From Actinomyces glycerinitolerans (GTDB lineage Bacteria; Actinomycetota; Actinomycetes; Actinomycetales; Actinomycetaceae): a stretch of 64,000 nt of DNA. Where the stretch lies: contig NZ_FQTT01000015.1 of NCBI RefSeq assembly GCF_900098745.1, forward strand, positions 1 through 64,000, given 5' to 3'. Each line of letters opens with the position of its first letter. Position 1 is the stretch's first letter. Below are positions 19,764 to 27,948 of the stretch, in pieces. Under the pieces are notes generated by a model, which did not search any database, was not told where the DNA came from, and saw nothing but the letters and a program-made list of their open reading frames with translations. The translations under genes were made by a program, and so were the position numbers.

Positions 19764-21830
19764 TCAGTCGGTGGAGCGCACCAGCCACCAGGCGGCGTAG
19801 GGCGGCACCGGCACCTGGCCGTCGCCGGCGCCCTCCAGGCTGGTGGAACCCGAGGGCACCGTGTCCGTGAGCACGTCCACCGCCCCGAGCACCCCGTACT
19901 CGGCCAGGCGCGCCGCGGGCACGGAGCGCCAGTCCGGAGTCACGTTGTACACGCCTACGAAGCTGCCGCGCGGGTGGTCGCGGAAGGTGACCAGCACGCC
20001 GTCGTCGTCGACGGGGGCGACGACGGTGCGCACGTCCGCGCTCAGCTGCGGCAGGGAGGCCCGCACCTTGCCGATATGCGCCAGGTCGGTGAACACCCGG
20101 CCGGGCACCGTGGAGCGGTCGTGGCGCTCGGCGACGGCGGCCTCGCTCAGCCGGGGGCGCCCCGCCCAGCGGGAGTCGGATTCGTGGCCGGGCTCGGTGT
20201 CCCAGTTCGGGTCGTTGAACTGCGCCAACTCATCCCCGCTCCACAGCACCGGGATGCCGCCCCAACCGTAGATGATGGCGTAGGCCAGGCGCATGGCGTT
20301 GAAGCGCTCCTCCAGCCACGTGCGCAGTTCCTCCTCGCGCCAGGCAGGGGTGCGTTCATCGATACCGGCCACCGCCTCGGCGGCGGCTTCGATCCCGATC
20401 AAGGAGGCCGCGGTCCCGGCCGTGCGCCGGTCGTTGGTGACCGGGTTGTACTGGAAGGTCAGGCCGCGGGCATCGCTCATCGGGTACTGGCCGGTGTACC
20501 AGTCCGCCAGGAAGACCCGGTGCAGATAGCCGTTCAGACCCACCGCCTCGGCGTCGGCGTCGTCGATCGCCCAGCCGATGTCATCGTGGCAGCGGATGTA
20601 GGTGATCCAGGTGGCGGTGGACGGCTCGATCGGCAGCGAGGAAAGCGTCTGCACGGCCAGACTCACGCTGCGGCTGGCCAACATGGACCAGACCTGCACC
20701 ATGAGGGAGTTGTGGTAGGCCAGGTCGGAGACCTTGCCGGTGTAACGGCCCTGCCCCAAGTACTGCAGCAGCTCGGTGGGGGCCACGATTGCCTCCGCCT
20801 TCAGAGCGATGGCGGGGCAGGCGATGCGGGTCAGCGCCCGCAGCACCTCGGTGATGGAGTGGACCTCGGGCTGGCCCTGGCAGTCGGTGCCCTTGCGCTT
20901 GATGGTGAAGGCGATCGCGTCCAGGCGCAGCACCTCCACGCCGCGGTTCGCCAGCTCCATCACGATCTCGACGAACTCCTCCATCACCTGCGGGTTGCGC
21001 CAGTTCAGGTCCCACTGGAAGGAGTTGAAGGTGGTCCAGACCCAGCCGTCGAGCCCCTCCTCCCAGGTGAAGTTGCCGGGGGCGAAGTCGGGGAAGATCT
21101 CCGGCAGGGTGCGTTCGTACTCGTCGGGCTCGGTGCGGTCGGGATAGATGAGGAAGTAGTCGCGGTAGCGCTGCTCGCCGGCGCGGGCCCGACGCGCCCA
21201 CTCGTGCTCGCGGGCCACGTGGTTGAGCACCAGGTCGATGACCAGGCTCATGCCCTCCTTGCGCAGCTCACCGGTCAAATGCTCCAGGTCGTCCATGTCG
21301 CCCAGGTCGGGCCGCACGGAGCGGTAGTCGGCCACGGCGTAGCCGCCGTCGGAGTCGCCGGGGCGGGGGGTGAGCAGCGGCATCAGGTGGAGGTAGCTGA
21401 CGCCCAGCTCGCGCAGGTAGCCGATGCGCTGCTCCACGCCGCGCAGGTCGCCGGCGAAGCGCTCGGTGTAGCCGGAGTAGCCGATGCGGGAGGGATCCTG
21501 CACCCAGGCGGGGTCCAGGGTGCGAGCCAGATCCAGGTGGCGCAGTTCGGGGCTGCGGGCGGCGTAGGCGCGGGCCGTCTCCGCCAGCAGGGTTACGGCG
21601 GTGCGCCCGGCGGCGGGCTCGCCATACAGGGTCAGCAGACCATCCATGACATCCGGGTACCAGCGCTCAACGCGGGTCGTGAAGATCTCACGCTCGGCGC
21701 GAGGCAGGCCCGCGAGCGCGGCGTCGACGGCGTCGCGAACCGGCTGGGGCACCACCGCGGCCGCGGCTCCGGTGGACCAGGTGGACGATGCGGGGGCGCC
21801 GGCGGGGTCGGCGGGTGTGGGAGCGCTCAT
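19764..21830 (-). CDS. Amylosucrase (GH13 subfamily 4)
   Basis: A 688-residue cytoplasmic glucosyltransferase that cleaves sucrose and builds alpha-1,4-glucan. The GH13 regions are complete: DLVLNHVAREH (about 199-209), VLRLDAIAFTIKRKGT with the nucleophile Asp at about 304, LKAEAIV with the acid/base Glu at about 346, and YIRCHDDIGW with the His-Asp pair at about 415-416. HDDIGW and the helical N-terminal domain (ERWYPDVMDGLLTLYG) are specific to amylosucrase and distinguish it from trehalose synthase and sucrose hydrolase only partly, so sucrose hydrolase remains possible. The ATG at 21830 follows AGAGGT closely. It is a single gene; no sucrose transporter is adjacent. Confidence 0.85.
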   Translation of the reverse strand: MSAPTPADPAGAPASSTWSTGAAAAVVPQPVRDAVDAALAGLPRAEREIFTTRVERWYPDVMDGLLTLYGEPAAGRTAVTLLAETARAYAARSPELRHLDLARTLDPAWVQDPSRIGYSGYTERFAGDLRGVEQRIGYLRELGVSYLHLMPLLTPRPGDSDGGYAVADYRSVRPDLGDMDDLEHLTGELRKEGMSLVIDLVLNHVAREHEWARRARAGEQRYRDYFLIYPDRTEPDEYERTLPEIFPDFAPGNFTWEEGLDGWVWTTFNSFQWDLNWRNPQVMEEFVEIVMELANRGVEVLRLDAIAFTIKRKGTDCQGQPEVHSITEVLRALTRIACPAIALKAEAIVAPTELLQYLGQGRYTGKVSDLAYHNSLMVQVWSMLASRSVSLAVQTLSSLPIEPSTATWITYIRCHDDIGWAIDDADAEAVGLNGYLHRVFLADWYTGQYPMSDARGLTFQYNPVTNDRRTAGTAASLIGIEAAAEAVAGIDERTPAWREEELRTWLEERFNAMRLAYAIIYGWGGIPVLWSGDELAQFNDPNWDTEPGHESDSRWAGRPRLSEAAVAERHDRSTVPGRVFTDLAHIGKVRASLPQLSADVRTVVAPVDDDGVLVTFRDHPRGSFVGVYNVTPDWRSVPAARLAEYGVLGAVDVLTDTVPSGSTSLEGAGDGQVPVPPYAAWWLVRSTD

Positions 21831-21903
21831 ACCTCTATGGTCCCCGATTCGACGCCCGAGCGGGAGCACTTTCGAGCCGCGATGCCGCCGCAGGTACGCG
21901 CAG

Positions 21904-22027
21904 GTGTCACAAAACGCACCACTTTGAACCGCCGCGCCGTTGGGGCGTCTCCGTGAGCCGCGCGATTCCGCGGCAGAGTCGACCGGGCACCGAGGACGCG
22001 CCCGGAAAGTGGTGCATTCTTTGACAC
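21904..22027. repeat. 124-bp element with 22-bp imperfect terminal inverted repeats
   Basis: GTGTCACAAAACGCACCACTTT-type left end (21904-21925; core GCACCACTTT) is matched by the right end 22006-22027 (core AAAGTGGTGC, then TTTGACAC) at 19 of 22 positions. The 80-bp centre is GC-rich and contains no frame. The element lies between the divergent amylosucrase and HxlR-side genes. It resembles a miniature transposable element in layout, though no target duplication is obvious and no second copy is in this window. Confidence 0.6.
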
Positions 22028-22111
22028 TCGTAGCCCCATCCGGTGCCCGCAGATATCCCTCAGACTTCCCTCAGACATGATCCGGCACAACACGGGTCGG
22101 ATAGCGGTCAC

Positions 22112-22612
22112 CTACTCCTCGGGGTGGAGGTGCGCGCGGTCGTAGCTCTCACGATTGACCAGCACCTGCGCGGCATTGCCCTCCACCCATGCACGCAGTG
22201 CCGCGATCGGCTCTGCGAGGCTCGCACCGAGGGGGGTGAGCGTGTAGTCCACGCGCGGCGGCACACCCGGGGTCTGCTCGCGCAGCACCAGCCCGTCCCG
22301 CTCCATTGAGCGCAGGGTCTGCGCCAGCACCTTGGGGGTCACGCCGCCCACGGCCTCGCGCAGTTCACCGAAGCGCCGCGGTCCCTGCGCCAGCACGGCG
22401 ACGATCAGCGGCGTCCAGCGGTCGACGACGTGGCGCAGCACCGTGCGCGACGGGCAGTCGGGCGACAGCACGTCGTAGGCGGCGAGCGGCCGGCCCGCGG
22501 TGGTGCCCGTGGTGGTGGGAACGGCCTGCGCAGTCTCGGCCGCGGGCGCAGCACCCATGCCCGCCGCAGCGGGCGCGGCAGCATCAATTGAATGTGACAC
22601 GAGCGACTCCAT
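22112..22612 (-). CDS. HxlR-family transcriptional regulator
   Basis: A 166-residue winged-helix regulator. After a 50-residue Ala/Thr-rich head comes the HxlR pattern: SPDCPSRTVLRHVVDRWTPL, LAQGPRRFGELREAVGGVTP, KVLAQTLRSMERDGLVLRE and VDYTLTPLGASLAEPI. The cysteine in SPDCP is the conserved one that often senses oxidants or electrophiles. It is divergent from an NAD(P)-binding protein gene 107 bp away, the usual layout for HxlR control of a quinone or aldehyde reductase. The ATG at 22612 follows CAAGG; the longer frame would run across the operator. Confidence 0.88.
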   Translation of the reverse strand: MESLVSHSIDAAAPAAAGMGAAPAAETAQAVPTTTGTTAGRPLAAYDVLSPDCPSRTVLRHVVDRWTPLIVAVLAQGPRRFGELREAVGGVTPKVLAQTLRSMERDGLVLREQTPGVPPRVDYTLTPLGASLAEPIAALRAWVEGNAAQVLVNRESYDRAHLHPEE

Positions 22613-22615
22613 AGT

Positions 22616-22627
22616 TACCTTGAGGTA
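22616..22627. promoter_or_regulatory. Likely HxlR operator in the divergent promoter
   Basis: TACCT and AGGTA half-sites, separated by TG, lie just before the HxlR start; TACTTGG and AATAAATACTGTAAC follow towards the divergent gene. GTAC/TACC-type inverted half-sites are usual for HxlR regulators. Binding here would block the regulator's own start. Confidence 0.5.
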
Positions 22628-22719
22628 CTTGGTTTCAAATAAATACTGTAACAGCGTTGCCGCCGCACCGCGAGCGCGGACGGCGCACGACCGCAAGACC
22701 ACAAGCACAAGGAGCCCCC

Positions 22720-23334
22720 ATGAACATCACCGTCATCGGCGGAACCGGCAACACCGGCGCCGCCGTCGTCGCCGAGGCCGCCCGCCGCGGCCACACCGTC
22801 ACCTCCGCCTCCCGCTCCGGCCGTCACGCCGAGGGCGCCGCCACCGACGTGGCAGTCGAGTTCGCCGACACCGCCGCCGTCGTCGACCTGGTCAACGCCG
22901 CCGACGCCACCATCGTCGCCGTCTCCCCCGACCGCACCGGTGGCCCCGTACAGCCGACCGTTGACGCCTTCAAGGCAGTGATCGCCGCCCGCCCCACCGG
23001 TCGGCTCGTGATCGTCGGCGGCGCCGGCTCGCTGCTCGACGCCGACGGCAAGCGGCTGGTCGACTCCCCCGACTTCCCCGCCGACTCCAAGCCCGAGGCC
23101 CTGGCCTTCAGCGAAGTACTGGACGCCTTCCGCGCCGCCGGGGACGACCTGGCCTGGACCCTGGTTTCCCCCGCTCCGGCCTACCCCTCGGAACAGTCCA
23201 CCGGCGCCTACGTCGTAGGCAAGGACAACCCGGTCGGCACGAACCTCTCCCCCGCCGACTTCGCCATTGCACTGGTCGACGAGGCCGAGCGCGACGCTCA
23301 CCGCGGTGAGCGCTTCGCGGTCGCCGGCGCCTGA
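22720..23334 (+). CDS. NAD(P)-binding Rossmann protein (NmrA/atypical SDR type)
   Basis: A 204-residue protein with the nucleotide loop TVIGGTGNTGAAVV at its very start, SASRSGRH after strand 2 (the Ser/Arg pair favours NADP), and RLVIVGGAGSLLDADGKRLV in the middle. It has no YxxxK catalytic pair, as in SDR_a5/NAD(P)H-binding family members that sense or reduce small molecules. The ATG at 22720 has AAGGAG upstream. It is divergent from the HxlR regulator and is its probable target. The substrate is unknown. Confidence 0.8.
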   Translation: MNITVIGGTGNTGAAVVAEAARRGHTVTSASRSGRHAEGAATDVAVEFADTAAVVDLVNAADATIVAVSPDRTGGPVQPTVDAFKAVIAARPTGRLVIVGGAGSLLDADGKRLVDSPDFPADSKPEALAFSEVLDAFRAAGDDLAWTLVSPAPAYPSEQSTGAYVVGKDNPVGTNLSPADFAIALVDEAERDAHRGERFAVAGA

Positions 23335-23468
23335 TCCCACACCGGCCGACGACGGCGACTGTGCGGCCGCCGTCGTCGGCCGTGCGGTGGGTGCCAGGCG
23401 GCCGAGGCGAGTTCCAGCATGCGGCCCGCCGTGTGGACACCTCCCGGGCTCCGGGGCATGCTGACCGC

Positions 23469-24308
23469 ATGGCAAGCACCACGGCAAACAGCACCGTCCC
23501 CGCCGCCCCTCCCATCGCCCTGGCCATCGCCGGCTCGGAGGCCTCCGGCGGCGCCGGCGCCCAGACCGACCTGAAGACCTTCCACCAGTTGGGCGTGTTC
23601 GGCTGCACGGCCCTGACCTGCATCGTCTCCATGGACCCCGAGCACAACTGGGACCACCGGTTCGTGCCGGTCGACCCGCAGGTGATCACCGACCAGATCG
23701 AGGCCTGCGCCACCGTCCACACCCGGATCGACGCCGTCAAGATCGGCATGCTCGGCACCGCCGCCACCATCGACGCGGTGGACGCCGCCCTGGAGCAGTA
23801 CCAGTTCCCGAACCTGGTGGTGGACCCGGTCCTGATCTGCAAGGGTCAGGAGCCCGGTGCCGCGCTCGACGTCGACAACGCCCTGCGCGCCAAGATCCTC
23901 CCCCGCGCCAGGGTCACCACGCCGAACCTGTTCGAGGCCGCCACCCTGGCCGGCGTCGACGAGATCACCAGCGTCGAGCAACTCAAGGACGCCGCCAAGC
24001 GCATCTACGACCTGGGTGTGCCCAACGTCCTGGCCAAGGCCGGGCCCACGCTAGGCACCGGCACCGCCCTGGACGTCTTCTACGACGGCGAGACCCTGGA
24101 GGTGCTGGAGGTGCCGGCGGTCGGTACCGAGCGCATGCACGGCGCGGGCTGCACGTTGGCCGCGGCCGTCACCGCCGAGCTGGCCAAGGGTGCCGCCCCG
24201 CTGGACGCCTGCATCACCGCGAAGAACGTGGTCTCCGCGTCGGTGAACCCGGGCATGCACGGCAATATCCCCTTCACCTACGTCTACCAGGGCTTCTACC
24301 GCGGCTGA
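23469..24308 (+). CDS. Pyridoxine/hydroxymethylpyrimidine kinase-like protein
   Basis: A 279-residue ribokinase-like kinase. AIAGSEASGGAGAQTDLKTF is the substrate-binding start shared by ThiD and PdxK, VVDPVLICKGQE is the middle strand, and TERMHGAGCTLAAAVTAEL holds the GAGC anion hole and catalytic region. Cys in GAGC in place of Asp marks the group that includes bacterial vitamin B6 kinases with a ThiD-like fold, so pyridoxal phosphorylation is the more likely role. HMP kinase activity in thiamine synthesis is the alternative. No thiamine genes are adjacent. The ATG at 23469 gives the usual length; a longer upstream frame lacks family sequence. Confidence 0.75.
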   Translation: MASTTANSTVPAAPPIALAIAGSEASGGAGAQTDLKTFHQLGVFGCTALTCIVSMDPEHNWDHRFVPVDPQVITDQIEACATVHTRIDAVKIGMLGTAATIDAVDAALEQYQFPNLVVDPVLICKGQEPGAALDVDNALRAKILPRARVTTPNLFEAATLAGVDEITSVEQLKDAAKRIYDLGVPNVLAKAGPTLGTGTALDVFYDGETLEVLEVPAVGTERMHGAGCTLAAAVTAELAKGAAPLDACITAKNVVSASVNPGMHGNIPFTYVYQGFYRG

Positions 24309-24374
24309 CGGCACTGGAGGGCGCCGGGCCGACCGGAACGCCGCGCACGCACGGAGGCACGCCCTCCTGCAATC

Positions 24375-24435
24375 CACGACCTTGGGGTACGTTCCACGAC
24401 CACCCCGGGGTCGTGCTGTGCACACCGAGGTCGTG
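24375..24435. repeat. Nested palindromic intergenic repeat, CACGACC family, copy 2
   Basis: It starts CACGACCTTGGGGT, then ACGTTCCACGACC, then the inverted CCGGGGTCGTG and GAGGTCGTG. The length is 61 bp, like copy 1's main unit. It lies between the convergent kinase and DUF4143 genes. The second half has drifted from perfect pairing. Confidence 0.75.
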
Positions 24436-24531
24436 CAGTGCGATGTGGCGTCCGCGAGTCGGCGCGTTGGGCGAGCCACGCCAACGGATCAAGCCCGCAC
24501 CACCTCGCCGTGAGCAGCAGCACCGACACCG

Positions 24532-24574
24532 AAATCAACCAGGTTCTGCCTGAGCGCCGAAACCTGGTTGATTT
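24532..24574. repeat. Perfect 14-bp inverted repeat
   Basis: AAATCAACCAGGTT (24532-24545) is mirrored exactly by AACCTGGTTGATTT (24561-24574) with a 15-nt loop. It sits in the 343-bp convergent gap after copy 2 of the CACGACC repeat. With TTT at the end of each arm it could act as a terminator for both flanking genes. The rest of the gap shows no gene. Confidence 0.7.
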
Positions 24575-24651
24575 AGAGGCGCCCCGTATCAACAATACCC
24601 ATGATTCCGGGGATGAATCGGGGTTCCGGCGGCCAACAGTGACGCCCGCCT

Positions 24652-25908
24652 TCAACCGAGTTCCCACAGGGCGGACACCGGCAGCGCCCACAGCGGTCCA
24701 CCCAGACTGCGCGCCCGATCATCGGTGGTCAGTACGACACCTGCCTTCAGTCGATCCCCGATCCGATCATGCAGCCAACGCAGATGCTTGGTATCCGCAA
24801 CTGCCACCGAAGCCGCCGCCTTCACCTCAATGGCAATGACTCCGCCATCGTCCAACTCAAGGATCAGGTCGATCTCGCGTCCCTCTGGGGAACGGTAGTG
24901 GCTGAGAGTGAAACGCTCCGCGGACCATGTGCGTTGCCGCATTAGTTCGGCAGCGACGAAGGCCTCAAGCTGACCTCCCAGGGCTCCTCCGCGTATCAGA
25001 TCCTTGAGGGTGTCGGACCCAGTCCGAGTCAGCCACATAGCCAGCGCAGAGTCGGTCAGCAGATACTTCGATCGACCAACCTCACGCTTGAGCAGGTTCG
25101 GCGTCCAAGGCGGCAGTCGATCAACCAGGTAGAGCGCTCGCAGAAGCTCTAGGTAGGAGGCGGTGGTTGATGCGCTCAGGTTGATCTCACTCCCCATCCG
25201 CGCGATCACGGTCTCCGACCCTTGCGTGGCCGCCAAACCGACCAGCAGCGAGCGTAAGCGATGCGGATCGGACAGGCGGGAGAGTTCACGCAGATCGTGC
25301 CCGAGCAGCCGGGAGATGTAGCTATCCAGCCAGTCGGCACGGAAGCGCTGAGGCAGACGGTACGCCTCGGGCATGGAGCCGGCGGCCAACAGATCGACAT
25401 AGTCGCCACGCTCCATTCCGGAACGGTAGTCGCCATCCAGCGCCCCATGGAGCACTGCGGCCACGAAGTCTTCCTCTCGCCCGGCAATCTCACCCTGACT
25501 GAATCCGAACACGCGGGTGCCGATGACGCGACCGGCCAGGCTGTCTGTCGCCGGTTGGAAAGGACTCGTGGTCACTGAGCCGGTTAGCAGGTAGCGTCCG
25601 GCGGACCGATCGGAATCAATCTCCACCTTGAGCGCCAGTGCCAGTTCGGGAACGCGCTGGAACTCATCGATGACCAGCAACCCTTCAGGTTCCAGACGAA
25701 GGAAACCGCGCGGATCCGCGGTCGCCGCAGCGCGGGTCTCAGCATCGTCCAGAGTCACGATACGCGTCGGCCGCTCAGATGCCGTCGCGATCATGGATGC
25801 GAGCGTGGACTTCCCAACCTGACGCGCACCAACCAACTCAACCGCGGGGAAGACTTCCAGGAGCTCTTCTACCCGTGGCTGCGCATGCCGCTTAAGCAGA
25901 TCGCTCAT
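24652..25908 (-). CDS. DUF4143 AAA ATPase with PD-(D/E)XK-like C-terminus
   Basis: A 418-residue protein of the AAA_14/DUF4143 group. Walker A is VGARQVGKST (26-35), Walker B-like LLVIDEFQRVP is near 78-88, and LLTGSVTTSPF is the sensor region. The C-terminal part has GREIDLILELDD followed by VIAIEVKAA, the D...ExK pattern of PD-(D/E)XK nucleases. Such ATPases are abundant, often accessory, and of unclear function. The gene stands alone, with a 23-bp-period repeat array just before its start. The ATG at 25908 follows GGGGG. A C-terminal remnant of a related protein lies at 60839. Confidence 0.83.
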   Translation of the reverse strand: MSDLLKRHAQPRVEELLEVFPAVELVGARQVGKSTLASMIATASERPTRIVTLDDAETRAAATADPRGFLRLEPEGLLVIDEFQRVPELALALKVEIDSDRSAGRYLLTGSVTTSPFQPATDSLAGRVIGTRVFGFSQGEIAGREEDFVAAVLHGALDGDYRSGMERGDYVDLLAAGSMPEAYRLPQRFRADWLDSYISRLLGHDLRELSRLSDPHRLRSLLVGLAATQGSETVIARMGSEINLSASTTASYLELLRALYLVDRLPPWTPNLLKREVGRSKYLLTDSALAMWLTRTGSDTLKDLIRGGALGGQLEAFVAAELMRQRTWSAERFTLSHYRSPEGREIDLILELDDGGVIAIEVKAAASVAVADTKHLRWLHDRIGDRLKAGVVLTTDDRARSLGGPLWALPVSALWELG

Positions 25909-25928
25909 GCCCCCAGCGTACGATAGGC

Positions 25929-26035
25929 CGAAAAATGGTGGCAAGCCTCTTCGTAAAACGGTGTCATGGTTCGTCGAAAAACGGTGGCCGAGTCGGCCGT
26001 GATTCGGTGGCAGGTCTTGCGGTGAAACGGTGGCA
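25929..26035. repeat. Five-unit array with an exact 23-bp period
   Basis: Units of 15 nt (consensus CGTAAAACGGTGGCA) begin at 25929, 25952, 25975, 25998 and 26021, each spaced by 8 variable nt, so the period is exactly 23 bp throughout. Core GGTG is present in all five. The array fills the 145-bp gap between dnaB and the DUF4143 ATPase start. The regular period, about two helical turns, suggests a set of protein-binding sites on one face of the DNA. Confidence 0.85.
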
Positions 26036-26053
26036 GCGTTCGCTCACAGGCAC

Positions 26054-27496
26054 TTATTCGTAGGCCGGCTCGGGCGTGATATCGCGGGCCATGTTGGCGA
26101 AACGCGACAGGTGCCCCTGGAAGGCCACCGGAATGGTGCGGGTCTGGCCGTTGCGGTGCTTGGCGACGATGATGTCGGCCTCGCCCGGCCGCTCCTCCTC
26201 CTGGTAGTACTCGGGCCGGTGCAGCAGCATGATGACGTCGGCGTCCTGCTCCAGCGATCCCGACTCGCGCAGGTCGCTCATCTGCGGCCGGTTGCCGGTG
26301 CGCTGCTCGGGGCCGCGGTTCAGCTGGGCGACGGCGATCACCGGGATGTCCAACTCCTTGGCCAACAGCTTCAGCGAGCGGGAGAACTCGGAGACCTCCT
26401 GCTGGCGGGACTCGACCTGCTTGCCGGAGCTCATCAGCTGCAGGTAGTCCACCACCATCAGCCCCAGCCCGTGCTGCTGCTTGAGCCGTAGCGCCTTGGA
26501 GCGGATTTCCGGCATGGTCAGGTTCGGGGAGTCGTCGATGAACAGCGGCGCCTCGGACACGGGGTTGTAGGCGAGGGCAACGTCCTCCCAGTCGCGCTCA
26601 TCCATCTGGCTGCCGCCGCGCAGCTTGTTCAGGGCCACCCCGGATTCAGCGGCCAGGATACGCATCATCAGTTCCATGCGCCCCATCTCCAGGGAGAAGT
26701 AGCACGAGGGGATGGGGTTGCCGTCGGCGCCGCGGGCGTGGATGGATGCCGAGCGGCAGAAATCGACGGCGAGCGTGGACTTGCCCATGGCGGGGCGCGC
26801 GGCCACGATGATCATCTGCCCACCATGCAGGCCGCCGAGCAACTCATCTAGCTCCACGAACCCCGTGGGCACGCCCCGCATCTGCCCGTCCTCACGGGCC
26901 TGCCCGGCCTCGATCTCGAGGTTGGCCTCATTGAGCAGCTCCCCGACCGGTACGTAGTCCTCCCGCTCACCCTCCTTGTGGGCGACGGCGTACACCTCGG
27001 ACTCGGCCAGGGTAACCAGCTCATCGATGTCACCGGCGTTGGTGGAGTAGCCGAGCTGAGCGATACGGGTGCCGGCCTGCACCAGGCCGCGCAGAAGCGA
27101 CTTCTCCTTGACGATGCGCGCGTAGTAGGCGGCGTTGGCGGCCGTCGGCACGGTGGCCATCAGAGAGGCCAGGTACGGAGCCCCGCCCACACGCTCAAGC
27201 TCCCCGCGCTTGGACAGCTCGTCGGCCACGATCAGCGGGTCGGCCGGCTCGGAGCGGTTGTAGACCTCGACGATCGCGTCGAAGATCGACTCGTGGGCGG
27301 GCTTGTAGAACTCGGGGCCGCGCAGCACCTCGATGACGTCGGTGATGGCCTCCTTGCTCAGCAGCATGCCGCCGAGCGTGGACATCTCCGCCTCCAGGTC
27401 CTGGGGCGGTACCCGGTCGAAGGCGCCGTCGTAGCGGGCGTCAACCGGTCGCTCCTCACCGCGGGTGCGAGCGCCGATGGTGTCGACGTCGGTCAT
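26054..27496 (-). CDS. dnaB: Replicative DNA helicase DnaB
   Basis: A 480-residue hexameric helicase that unwinds the chromosome at the fork. The N-terminal domain begins VPPQDLEAEMSTLGGMLLS (about 29-47). The RecA-like domain has RPAMGKST (234-241), YFSLEMGRMELMMR, LMVVDYLQLMSSG (Walker B), and AVAQLNRGPEQR with ESGSLEQDADVIMLL at the end. There is no intein, although dnaB is a frequent intein site. The ATG at 27496 is chosen by alignment to family starts; GGAGGG lies somewhat far (15 nt) upstream, so a TTG at 27523 is possible. Confidence 0.96.
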   Translation of the reverse strand: MTDVDTIGARTRGEERPVDARYDGAFDRVPPQDLEAEMSTLGGMLLSKEAITDVIEVLRGPEFYKPAHESIFDAIVEVYNRSEPADPLIVADELSKRGELERVGGAPYLASLMATVPTAANAAYYARIVKEKSLLRGLVQAGTRIAQLGYSTNAGDIDELVTLAESEVYAVAHKEGEREDYVPVGELLNEANLEIEAGQAREDGQMRGVPTGFVELDELLGGLHGGQMIIVAARPAMGKSTLAVDFCRSASIHARGADGNPIPSCYFSLEMGRMELMMRILAAESGVALNKLRGGSQMDERDWEDVALAYNPVSEAPLFIDDSPNLTMPEIRSKALRLKQQHGLGLMVVDYLQLMSSGKQVESRQQEVSEFSRSLKLLAKELDIPVIAVAQLNRGPEQRTGNRPQMSDLRESGSLEQDADVIMLLHRPEYYQEEERPGEADIIVAKHRNGQTRTIPVAFQGHLSRFANMARDITPEPAYE

Positions 27497-27597
27497 CTGT
27501 CGGTCACTACCCTCCCCCTGCAACGCCCCGCCCAGACGGGTCGCGCGGCGACACTAGCGGCCAAAAGGGGCGGTCGCAAACGCCAGGCCCTTGCAGG

Positions 27598-27818
27598 CTG
27601 TGGGCAACCCCCTGCGGGGTGTGGATAACCCCTCCCATCCTGTGGGCGACGCGCCGCCGCGGATGTGGAGCGCCGCCGGACCGCCGCGCTGCCAACCTCG
27701 TCGAAACCCCCGAAACTCGCCGGAATCTTGCCTCTAAGCGGGGAAGATAACAAGCCACAACACGCGTGCACCAAACCGAAATCAAAATCTGTGGATAAGT
27801 GGGTATTCCTGTGGATGA
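27598..27818. promoter_or_regulatory. Cluster of DnaA boxes upstream of dnaB
   Basis: Two exact consensus boxes (TGTGGATAA, complement of TTATCCACA) lie at 27620-27628 and 27790-27798. Near-matches TGTGGGCAA (27599), TGTGGGCGA (27641) and TGTGGATGA (27810) have the same orientation. They fall in the 450-bp divergent region between dnaB and the MATE gene. The rest of this region holds no gene. DnaA control of dnaB is one reading; a DnaA-titrating site is another. An origin is unlikely since dnaA/dnaN are not here. Confidence 0.6.
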
Positions 27819-27914
27819 ACCTCAACCTCGACCTGAGGGACGGCCTCACTGCCACCCCACAGCGTCCCCGCTGCACGCATTCCGGCTGCACCTGGCCCGC
27901 TTCCACCCGGGCGT

Positions 27915-27948
27915 GAGACACTGACCCGCCCAACCCCCGGAGTGTCTC
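27915..27948 (+). promoter_or_regulatory. Inverted repeat ending at the MATE start codon
   Basis: GAGACACT (27915-27922) pairs with AGTGTCTC (27941-27948), and the GTG start follows immediately. No GGAG-type ribosome site is visible in the leader. The hairpin would hide the start region, or the repeat could be an operator overlapping a leaderless transcript's start. Confidence 0.5.

Noticed and set aside
19746..21956. Long plus-strand open frame opposite amylosucrase
   Set aside because: It is an antisense shadow caused by GC-rich third positions; its product is His/Gly/Val-rich without family features, while the minus frame has complete GH13 motifs.
25929..26035. The 23-bp-period array as a small CRISPR
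   Set aside because: The repeated part is only 15 nt and the spacers 8 nt, far too short, and the repeats are degenerate.
27598..27818. Chromosome origin at the DnaA-box cluster
   Set aside because: No dnaA, dnaN or AT-rich unwinding region is present; the neighbours are dnaB and a MATE exporter.
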